From positions 1 to 29,663 of the forward strand of contig LT642234.1 in the NCBI GenBank assembly GCA_900128585.1: a stretch of 29,663 nt of DNA, read 5' to 3'. Shown here piece by piece: positions 1 to 7,252 of this stretch. The stretch is from Stramenopiles sp. TOSAG23-3. Lineage: Eukaryota; Sar. Below the pieces are notes generated by a model. The model ran no database searches. It was not told where the DNA came from and was given only the letters and a program-made list of their open reading frames with translations. The position numbers and the translations under genes are program-made. Position 1 is the stretch's first letter. Each line of letters starts with the position of its first letter.

Positions 1-1
1 A

Positions 2-2839
2 CGTATTGACAGAAAATGGAAGCGATTGGAACAGCGCAAAAAAAGAAAAGAGCGTGAAGAACAATCGCAAGTGAAGATGGCGCAAGCTCACGCCCGCTTT
101 GACGTATTTCTTGTTACGGTTGCGACGAAGCAACCATCATTTGAAAACATCGTTAGAGAATTTGAAAAACAGGAGAGCGAAACCTCTGAGAGGGCCATGC
201 CAATTCATTACTTTTTCAGTACAATAGAGAAGCTAATCAGTGAAAAGTTAGGGAATGATACGAAAAAAGCAATAAAATTTGTACTCGATCCCCAGGGGGA
301 GGGCGTTGTGCACACTGAAGAATTTTTTTGGGTTTTGAATAGGCAGTATCAAACACAAGATGGGAAGCAAAGTGCGAAAAAAAGCAAAAAGAGGGTGGGC
401 ACCGTAAAATCGGAGAAAATAATATCGAGGGATAATGCTAACATACCATATGCAAGCTCGCAGCCTATGTCAGAGGAATACGCTGTCAGTCCGACCAACA
501 ACGTGCCGGCAAAGCTTGAAGCAGGTATGGAGTACCCTCCTGAAATTGATATAGAAACTGTTAGGGTGTATGTAATGGTAGTCGGCGCCTCGAATTTGGA
601 CATCAGGAAAAAATACCCTAGCCCCGACACGTTTGTTGAAGTAGAATTAGGGGGTTACCAAGGAGTCACCCCAACAGTATGGCGAGAGCCCAACCCCGCA
701 TATTGTCACCATTTTACATTTCCAGTGGTCAAGAACTCTTCGTCCGCAGTGCTTAGTCTAAAGTTACGTTTGGACAAAGGAAAAATGGAGAATTTCGTAC
801 TCGCAACTTTTCAGAGCCCACTACGGCATTTTGACAACAACTTGTGCAATGATGTTTGGCTCCCGATGGTAGATTCACGCGCATTGAAACAGAAAAAACG
901 AAAGAACACTAGCGCAAGCAATCCCATGATTCACTTGTGCATTCGTGTTGTACACTCAGTCGTTCATATCGACGATATTCGAGAATCGCCCAAAAATTTC
1001 ATCAATGCCGACTGGTCTTCTAAAAGTGGCCAAACGGGCCAAAAAGCAATAGCACTGCTCCATGAAAGTACTATACTAATTGTCCCGCCACTAGCCGCAG
1101 GACATGACACGCCTGTCTTCCATCCTGTTCTCGGTTCAATGCCCCTATGGAATACCTCTGTATCGAGCAACGTTCGTGAAAATCACTACGAGCATTTAGA
1201 ACTAGCAAGCACCGACGGGGAGCTATTTATCCTAGAGCCAGCAAGCATTTTAGAAAAATCAGAGGGATGGATGAAAGCAGTCCTGCGCTCAAGGCATCAC
1301 ATCAAGAGTCGGCTGTGCCTCCCGAACAAAAAACACATGGTGTCCATGGACACGATTGGCGGTGTTGATACCCGTTTTCAGCGGGCTTACGAGCATTTTC
1401 GATTGGGTGAAGATGCTTGCCCAAACACTCTTTTCGTCCGGTGCACTCTGGCCGTTAGCAAGACGCGCTGTCCAGGGTGGCTCTTGCTAACGGACACCTC
1501 GCTGTATTTCTGGGGGGATGTAGGGATAACAGCCCAGAATGTAGTAATACCATTGCTGGATCTAATGATGGTGGACGTTCATAACATCTCTTTCGTTCGT
1601 GCGCTTCACGTGTACACAAACGCTGGGCTATGGAGATTCACAGGATTTCCATCTCCAAGTATAATCAAGCAGCGAATCATGGAAAGAATGTTTGTCTTGA
1701 TGGAGAATACGATTGGCCGATCTCAACTTTATGATCGGCGCAAAAGTGGACTAACCTTTCCCGGTATAAGTCATGCACCGTTTTTAACATTGGATGAAGG
1801 CAACCCCAAAAACAAAAATAGAACGACGCCTAGAAGACCAAAACTGAAAAACAAGGCGGGGAGAAAAACTCCACGAAGCCGTAACACAACGGCTTTGCGA
1901 AAATCTCCCAGACCAGCAAAACAGTTTGCGGCATTGTCTCGCGAAGCCGACGCGCGTTCTATGGTTGCTTCGTTGAACGAAATTTCCGCTGACGACTTTA
2001 GCATAGTGCGTGTGCTGGGAAAATCCATCGGTAAAAACAAAGGGTTTGTGGAGGAAATTATTCATAAAGTTACGGGAACTAGGAAGTGCATGAAATTCAT
2101 ACCAATGCACAAAGCCGTCACGGAAGAAATGGCTAGAGAAATTGGAGTGTTAGAGCATATTATGCACCCTTTCATACTGAGTTCCCAAGCCCTCTTTGAA
2201 CTACAATCTTCTATTGCAATCTTGAGCAATTTCATCCCCAGAGAAATGAGGACTCTGGTGTTACAGCATTCTTTGACAGAGAAAGAGGCATCTTTTTATA
2301 TTGCAGAGGTACTGTCTGCTGTACACCATCTTCACTCCCTAAAGGTGGTTCATCGAGGTATTGAAATCGACAATGTTCGGATAAAAACAGATGGGCGAGT
2401 AAAGATCGTGGACGTGCGCTATTGCAAATTTATGGCCGAAGAAAAGACTTACACCCTGGCTGGTACTACAAGATATATGTCACCAAATCGTATCTCTGGA
2501 AGCGGGCATGGATTAGAATCTGACCTGTGGTCACTTGGCATATTTTTGTTCGAATTATTGAAGCTGCAGATGTATAAAAACATTGTATCATGTTCGTACA
2601 CGATACCCGAATCATTTAGCGATACTGTTGCTGATTTTATCTCAAGGCTCCTTCTTCCCCAATACTTTCCTGTGGAAAACGATGGGTTGCATCTTTGCAC
2701 AGCAGAGCAAGCCATGGATCATGTTTATCTAGACGATATAGACTGGGATAAAGTCTGTGAAATGAACGACGTTGTTCCTTTTGTGCCTGTCGGTTCGGAA
2801 ACGCAGTGGAAGAAAAATGAAGCATTTTATGAGTGGTAG
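2..2839 (+). CDS. EF-hand/C2/GRAM/pseudokinase protein, 5'-partial
   Basis: The frame is open from the left edge, so the N-terminus lies outside the window. Numbering here starts at the TTG at 26; the first in-frame ATG is at 76. Domains in order: an EF-hand-like loop at about residues 88-99 (D88, G93, E99); a C2-like beta sandwich at about 175-310, lacking the usual second pair of calcium aspartates; a GRAM-like domain at about 445-555; a basic low-complexity linker at about 590-640; and a protein-kinase fold at about 650-905. The kinase keeps the VAIK-type lysine (K690) but has a degenerate glycine loop, HRG (776-778) for HRD, and DVR (796-798) for DFG. It is therefore probably catalytically dead. 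The segment after it, with a GT-RYM-P anchor and SDLWSLGI, is AGC/CAMK-like. C2 and GRAM suggest membrane-lipid attachment of a scaffold or allosteric regulator (inference). It lies tandem to the next kinase gene. The pseudokinase call is firm; the GRAM call is moderate. Confidence 0.85.
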   Translation, partial: RIDRKWKRLEQRKKRKEREEQSQVKMAQAHARFDVFLVTVATKQPSFENIVREFEKQESETSERAMPIHYFFSTIEKLISEKLGNDTKKAIKFVLDPQGEGVVHTEEFFWVLNRQYQTQDGKQSAKKSKKRVGTVKSEKIISRDNANIPYASSQPMSEEYAVSPTNNVPAKLEAGMEYPPEIDIETVRVYVMVVGASNLDIRKKYPSPDTFVEVELGGYQGVTPTVWREPNPAYCHHFTFPVVKNSSSAVLSLKLRLDKGKMENFVLATFQSPLRHFDNNLCNDVWLPMVDSRALKQKKRKNTSASNPMIHLCIRVVHSVVHIDDIRESPKNFINADWSSKSGQTGQKAIALLHESTILIVPPLAAGHDTPVFHPVLGSMPLWNTSVSSNVRENHYEHLELASTDGELFILEPASILEKSEGWMKAVLRSRHHIKSRLCLPNKKHMVSMDTIGGVDTRFQRAYEHFRLGEDACPNTLFVRCTLAVSKTRCPGWLLLTDTSLYFWGDVGITAQNVVIPLLDLMMVDVHNISFVRALHVYTNAGLWRFTGFPSPSIIKQRIMERMFVLMENTIGRSQLYDRRKSGLTFPGISHAPFLTLDEGNPKNKNRTTPRRPKLKNKAGRKTPRSRNTTALRKSPRPAKQFAALSREADARSMVASLNEISADDFSIVRVLGKSIGKNKGFVEEIIHKVTGTRKCMKFIPMHKAVTEEMAREIGVLEHIMHPFILSSQALFELQSSIAILSNFIPREMRTLVLQHSLTEKEASFYIAEVLSAVHHLHSLKVVHRGIEIDNVRIKTDGRVKIVDVRYCKFMAEEKTYTLAGTTRYMSPNRISGSGHGLESDLWSLGIFLFELLKLQMYKNIVSCSYTIPESFSDTVADFISRLLLPQYFPVENDGLHLCTAEQAMDHVYLDDIDWDKVCEMNDVVPFVPVGSETQWKKNEAFYEW

Positions 2840-3233
2840 ATTACAATTGATTGTTGTGCTGTGTCTATTGTAATAATAACTAAAAAAAAGGAGCATGAAA
2901 AATAAATACCATACTACACCCCTACGAATAAAAAACCAAGTTATCAACTCCAGCGCAAACAACAAAGAAGAAGAAGCAGGAACGGAATGAAGAACGGCAA
3001 AAAATGGATTATTTGTTGTTGAGAAGAAGAAGACTGTTGTTCAAATATATATAAATACGAAACAAAAATAACAATAAATAATAATAAATAATAATATATA
3101 GCAAATTAATATTATTCTTTGAATTGTTTGTGTCACATCCCAAGTGCATAAAAAATAGGAGATGGATAAAGTCACATGCTTTTCTTCAAGTCTTGGTCTA
3201 ACAAAGAAGCAGCATAAAGCGGGTGTTCTTTGA
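2840..3233. other. AT-rich spacer between two tandem genes
   Basis: This 394-base stretch holds the 3' region of the pseudokinase gene and the 5' region of the kinase gene. It contains poly(A)-like AATAAA strings near 2898-2905 and an AT-only block (about 3045-3115) made of ATA/AAT units. I see no RNA gene and no convincing reading frame. Confidence 0.6.
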
Positions 3234-5111
3234 ATGTCTTTTCGTGTCAGAGGAAATACCCCACCGGATGGGTCACCCCCTTCCCCACACCGCCACCAGC
3301 TTCGACGCTCAGTGTCCGCGGCGTACAATATATCACAACATCAGAGTGTTGCGAAGAATTTTAATACAGATGCGAAATTTGAGACAGAATATGAAGTGGT
3401 AAAGGAACTTGGTGAAGGTGGCTTTGGGAAAGTCTTCAAGGCGAAAAATGTTGTTGACGGAATGACTTACGCAGTAAAAGAATGTCATTTCTTTTTTGAC
3501 GTGGGTGCAGACAATAAGGATATGGAAGCACTGCGAATAAAGGCGTTGCGAGAGGCACAAATGATCGGCAAGTTAGACCATCCTAATGTGGTCCGATACC
3601 ACAGCTGTTGGGTAGAAGATTTGGGTCTTCAAGTTTGCGACAACGATTCAGAAGATGAATTCAGCGACGAAGATTGCATGTTTGACGCAGAGGATATGCC
3701 GGAGGACGACAATTTAGGCCTGGGGTCACCGCCATTACTTGTTCGACAGAACGGGCAGTTTGAAATGGGTTACGGCACCAATAATCAAAACGTTTTTCGG
3801 CTGCGATCTGGGCGCCGTCTATCTCCAGTTGCTGACAGTGATGTTATTGAAGACGAGCGCAGCACGGAAAAAAAGCCAGTAATGGCCCGGCAACCTTCTC
3901 AAAAAAGTACTGGATCGAACAAAAGTTTGAAGCACCAGTTGAACCTGTACATTCAAATGGCCTGCTACGAAACAGACACGTTGAAGGAGTTTCTGGAGCG
4001 GCGGGCGACTATCTCGCGCGAAGAGAACCTGTCTATACTGAAGCAACTCTTGTCTGGGCTGGTATACGTTCATCACAGTGGTTTGATCCACAGGGATTTG
4101 AAACCACCAAATATTTTTCTGATTTATGATGGTAAGAGAAAATCACAAAATGTCAGGGTGTTGATTGGCGATTTTGGGCTTGCGATGAATACCTCTCGGC
4201 CAGTGTTGGCAAGGAAAGCGTCGAAGGCTTTTAGGCGACTGAGCGCTTTGGGAAATTTGTCGTTTTCAAGCGTGGGCAGTGAAAGTCCGGACAAGGCTGG
4301 AGCTTTGCAAAACCAGTCTTACGATGCAGACCTTTGCGTTGGCACGGAAACGTACGCTGCGATCGAGCAGTTGGAGGGTAAATCAAACATAAGCGATCGG
4401 GCTGATATATATTCTCTGGGAATAATTATGACCGAATTGTTCTGTCAATTTGGGTCGTACATGGAAAGAGGGAAAGTGATTGACGATGCGCGCACCAGCG
4501 CCATACTACCGGTTGGAATGAGAGAGAAATTCCCGCAAGAGTCTGAACTTGCAGTGAGAATGTTATGCCACACACCTCGAAAGCGGCCAAGCGCAGAGGA
4601 AGCACTGGCATCCACAAAAAAACTTATGAACGATTTGCTTGTTTCTCGTGCCGCAAAGACAAGTCAAGACAGGAAACAAAAGGTGCTCGCTATTGCTGAA
4701 AAATTAGCGCATCGGACGAAGAATATGTGTTTAAGTCCTCCTGCTGCTAGCACTGTGCCTGCACATTTTTCCGATCGCAATAGTGAAAAGCCTACCAAGT
4801 ACTTGAAAAGCTCTGATTCTATAAGTATAAATGAGATAATCTTTGAAAACAATGAAGGGCGGAATTGTCGAACATTTCAGGGAATTGTTGGTTTAGACAA
4901 GGCAGGAACAGCGACCGTTATTGTGGAGTGCCAGCAGCAAGCATCCCCGCAGGCGTTTACCTATAACTTGACCGCCATGTTGGCGCCGATGCCAAGCTTG
5001 CACGTTTCAAAAGAGGCAAAGTTCTCTAAAGAATCAAGCGGGATTTTAGTCTTTTCTATTGGGGGCGGGGTGCCCCATGGTCGCGTAAGCTGGCAACTGA
5101 TTGGCAACTAA
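3234..5111 (+). CDS. eIF2-alpha-kinase-like Ser/Thr protein kinase
   Basis: This 625-residue kinase most resembles the eIF2-alpha kinase family (GCN2/PERK type), which phosphorylates initiation factor 2 to slow translation under stress. The catalytic domain runs from about residue 53 to 460. It has an intact glycine loop (GEGGFGKVF, 60-68), VAIK lysine K82, HRDLKP (286-291) and DFG (313-315). Family signs are the LDHPNVVRY strand, an acidic low-complexity insert between lobes (about 134-240), the LYIQM strand after it, and a GT-ETY-EQ segment followed by FSLG-like and MERG motifs. A second insert (about 319-365) extends the activation segment. There is no signal peptide, membrane segment, RWD or HisRS-like domain, so it is neither a clear PERK nor a clear GCN2. 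The last 90 residues form a beta-rich region I do not recognise. The ATG directly follows an in-frame TGA, so no longer start is possible. Confidence 0.88.
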   Translation: MSFRVRGNTPPDGSPPSPHRHQLRRSVSAAYNISQHQSVAKNFNTDAKFETEYEVVKELGEGGFGKVFKAKNVVDGMTYAVKECHFFFDVGADNKDMEALRIKALREAQMIGKLDHPNVVRYHSCWVEDLGLQVCDNDSEDEFSDEDCMFDAEDMPEDDNLGLGSPPLLVRQNGQFEMGYGTNNQNVFRLRSGRRLSPVADSDVIEDERSTEKKPVMARQPSQKSTGSNKSLKHQLNLYIQMACYETDTLKEFLERRATISREENLSILKQLLSGLVYVHHSGLIHRDLKPPNIFLIYDGKRKSQNVRVLIGDFGLAMNTSRPVLARKASKAFRRLSALGNLSFSSVGSESPDKAGALQNQSYDADLCVGTETYAAIEQLEGKSNISDRADIYSLGIIMTELFCQFGSYMERGKVIDDARTSAILPVGMREKFPQESELAVRMLCHTPRKRPSAEEALASTKKLMNDLLVSRAAKTSQDRKQKVLAIAEKLAHRTKNMCLSPPAASTVPAHFSDRNSEKPTKYLKSSDSISINEIIFENNEGRNCRTFQGIVGLDKAGTATVIVECQQQASPQAFTYNLTAMLAPMPSLHVSKEAKFSKESSGILVFSIGGGVPHGRVSWQLIGN

Positions 5112-5197
5112 CATAGGAATAACTTTTCTCGTTACGGGTAGAGAAACGCGGCATTTTTATTTATATAAACTTAATGACTACTGAAATTAGTGCTGAT
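5112..5197. other. Short convergent 3' spacer with small hairpin
   Basis: Only 86 bases separate the stops of two converging genes. It contains a 6-bp inverted repeat, TTTCTC at 5125-5130 and GAGAAA at 5141-5146 with a 10-nt loop, followed by an AT stretch (TTTTTATTTATATAAA). The two transcripts probably overlap at their 3' ends, since there is little room for separate untranslated regions. Confidence 0.45.
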
Positions 5198-6754
5198 CTA
5201 CGTTGAACCGTACCTGCCGTGCCGTTCATCATCTCCACTTTCAAGAGGAACATATTCTTGATTGTCATGGTTGATTGTGGTATTATTAACTTCTGCATCA
5301 TTTTGAACTCTTCTCACAATTCCAGCCCAATCCGATTTCCAAACGTACAGGGACGATAACGTCGTGGTTATCCCGTACCCAAAAGCAAGAGCCAGCCACA
5401 GTCCAAACAACCCTTTGGTTTGTTCCAAGTGAAATGCAAAGAAAAACGCGAGTGGTATGCAGCACACCCAAGCCCCCAAAACAAAACTTAATGCAATCGC
5501 CATTGGGCGCCCTTGCGCCCCAAGGGTGGCCATATTAATGTAAAATATTACCAAAGCAAGGTATCCGAGTCCACATAAAGTTGATATTTTCGTCGCCAGA
5601 TGCCAGACCAACGGATCGTTAGAAAACAAATGGCCGATTTCAACGCGCAGCACAATGAACGTCAGAGCGATTAAGGTTCCAATCCCCCCCCCGCACACAG
5701 ATGCGATTTTTATGACTCGCTTTGCTCCCTCAACATTGCCAGCACCAAGGTAGAACGCAACGCGGACTCTAGTAGCACCACTGACAGCCCACATCATGCT
5801 CGTTAGTACCCAAACAAAATTCAGCATGGAGTTGTGCGTTGCAATGGATATTTTGCCAATCCGAGCAGCCAAGATTGCTATGAATTGTAATTGGCCATCT
5901 TCTAAAAGCATCGAGAGGCTCAGTGGGAGCCCGAGCAGCAATAACTTTTTCATGCGCTCGATCGTTATTCCGGTGCACGCACCATCTTCAATAGCTTGAG
6001 GCGGTGATTCAGACATGTCTGACAACGGGATTTGGGCTTTCTTGTGCTTTGACATCAGGTGTCTCACAATCGCAAAGCCGCCGATACAGAGCACGCAGCG
6101 ACTGCCAACTGTTGCCATCGGAGAGCCAATAAAACCAAACCCTGCCCAGTCTGGGCCCCAACCATAAAGAAAAAGAGCGTTGAAAAGTAGATTGAGGCAA
6201 AAACAAGCCATGGACAAGACCATTTGAGGCATAGTCACATGGTTCGATACAAGGTAAGAGTTGAACGCCTGGTACCAAAGGAAAGGGATAAATCCCACTG
6301 CCAAAGTCCGCGTGTAGCTTGTTGTCAGTGCAGTGAGCTCCTCTCCCAACCCTGAAAAATAGTCTAATATCTGCCCTGCCCAAATGTACGACAAAACAAT
6401 TGGCATTCCGAACAATGTCACCAAGCACAGGCAAACGTACAAGTAAGATTTTGCGAGTCGGAAATTTTTCGCCCCCAAGGCCTGGCTAATCAATATTTGT
6501 CCTGCACTGTTTATCCCTTTAACTATCAACACGTTCATGAGCGAGTTGTATATGTTTCCTAGCGAAGCAGCGCTGACGTACGTCGTGGACTTGGAAACCG
6601 AAGTTGAATTATCCAGAGGATCAGCCCTATTGTAATGGCCAAGGAATGAAATGTCTGTAAGCCCCATGCCTGTCTGTGATATGTTTGTTATCAACACAGG
6701 CCACACAATCGCAATCCATACAAAAAATTCCTTCCGCAGCGCCGAGGACCCCAT
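5198..6754 (-). CDS. MATE-family multidrug/toxin efflux transporter
   Basis: An approximately 518-residue polytopic membrane protein of the MATE family. These proteins export organic cations and other small compounds in exchange for H+ or Na+ at the plasma membrane or an organelle membrane. The hydrophobic segments fit the two-bundle, 12-helix plan. The first half shows the typical opening WPVLITNISQTGMGLTDISF and the phrase GQILISQALGAKN. The second half opens at about residue 270 with LLLGLPLSLSMLLEDGQLQF and contains WAVSGATRVRVAFYLGAGN, a MATE-like pattern. Length is normal for the eukaryotic group. The frame extends 11 codons upstream to a TTG at 6787, but the ATG at 6754 has G at -3 and G at +4 and is the better eukaryotic start. 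The C-terminal tail is acidic and cytosolic in type. Substrate cannot be told from sequence. Confidence 0.93.
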   Translation of the reverse strand: MGSSALRKEFFVWIAIVWPVLITNISQTGMGLTDISFLGHYNRADPLDNSTSVSKSTTYVSAASLGNIYNSLMNVLIVKGINSAGQILISQALGAKNFRLAKSYLYVCLCLVTLFGMPIVLSYIWAGQILDYFSGLGEELTALTTSYTRTLAVGFIPFLWYQAFNSYLVSNHVTMPQMVLSMACFCLNLLFNALFLYGWGPDWAGFGFIGSPMATVGSRCVLCIGGFAIVRHLMSKHKKAQIPLSDMSESPPQAIEDGACTGITIERMKKLLLLGLPLSLSMLLEDGQLQFIAILAARIGKISIATHNSMLNFVWVLTSMMWAVSGATRVRVAFYLGAGNVEGAKRVIKIASVCGGGIGTLIALTFIVLRVEIGHLFSNDPLVWHLATKISTLCGLGYLALVIFYINMATLGAQGRPMAIALSFVLGAWVCCIPLAFFFAFHLEQTKGLFGLWLALAFGYGITTTLSSLYVWKSDWAGIVRRVQNDAEVNNTTINHDNQEYVPLESGDDERHGRYGST

Positions 6755-7252
6755 ATCGGTTCCTTGGTTTTGCGACTTTTTTTTCAAAATAAATGAAACA
6801 AGAAGCCGTGGTGCAATAACCTCCTACTATAATTATTTTTCAACCCGCTTCTGCGTTCCTTCATTTGCAGAAGTTTTCCTAGAATATAAATACGTCGCGT
6901 AAAAATGATATAATGCGCTTTGCATAAAAAATACATTTGTAGTTATAATACCAAGTATAATAATTGCGATAATAAATATGATGATTATTTTTTTATTAAT
7001 AAAATTATTTTTTTCGTCTTCTTCTGAAGATGATGATAAAATATATAGAGGATGGATGATATTAAAATACCGTACAGGTACCCGGTACGGTAATAGTACC
7101 GGTACGGTAACTGTGGTAGTCTACCGAACGGTAGATTGATATGATGATGATGCAGCGAAAAGAGAGAAGAGGATAATAATATTATTAGATTTTATTATGT
7201 TATTAGCTTATATATAGCGTATAAGTATTAGGACTTCTCGTACAAAATGTAC
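6755..7252. other. AT-rich spacer with a GTAC/CCGG inverted-repeat cluster
   Basis: This stretch lies between two minus-strand genes: the 5' side of the MATE gene and the 3' side of the seven-segment protein gene. From about 6800 to 7060 it is AT-rich simple sequence. At 7068-7135 there is a compact group of short inverted repeats rich in GGTAC and CCGG, described separately. No reading frame looks coding. Confidence 0.6.
7068..7135. repeat. Clustered short inverted repeats
   Basis: TACCGTAC at 7068-7075 pairs with GTACGGTA at 7085-7092, and that second arm recurs exactly at 7102-7109. Just after it, TCTACCG and CGGTAGA form a 7-bp inverted repeat with a 2-nt centre (about 7120-7135). The palindrome ACCGGT is embedded in the group. 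The G+C content stands out from the AT-rich surroundings. Function is unknown; a binding-site cluster or the remains of a foldback element are both possible. Confidence 0.6.

Noticed and set aside
6239-6252. GGTTCGATAC B-box-like sequence
   Set aside because: It lies within the MATE coding frame, and no tRNA arms surround it.
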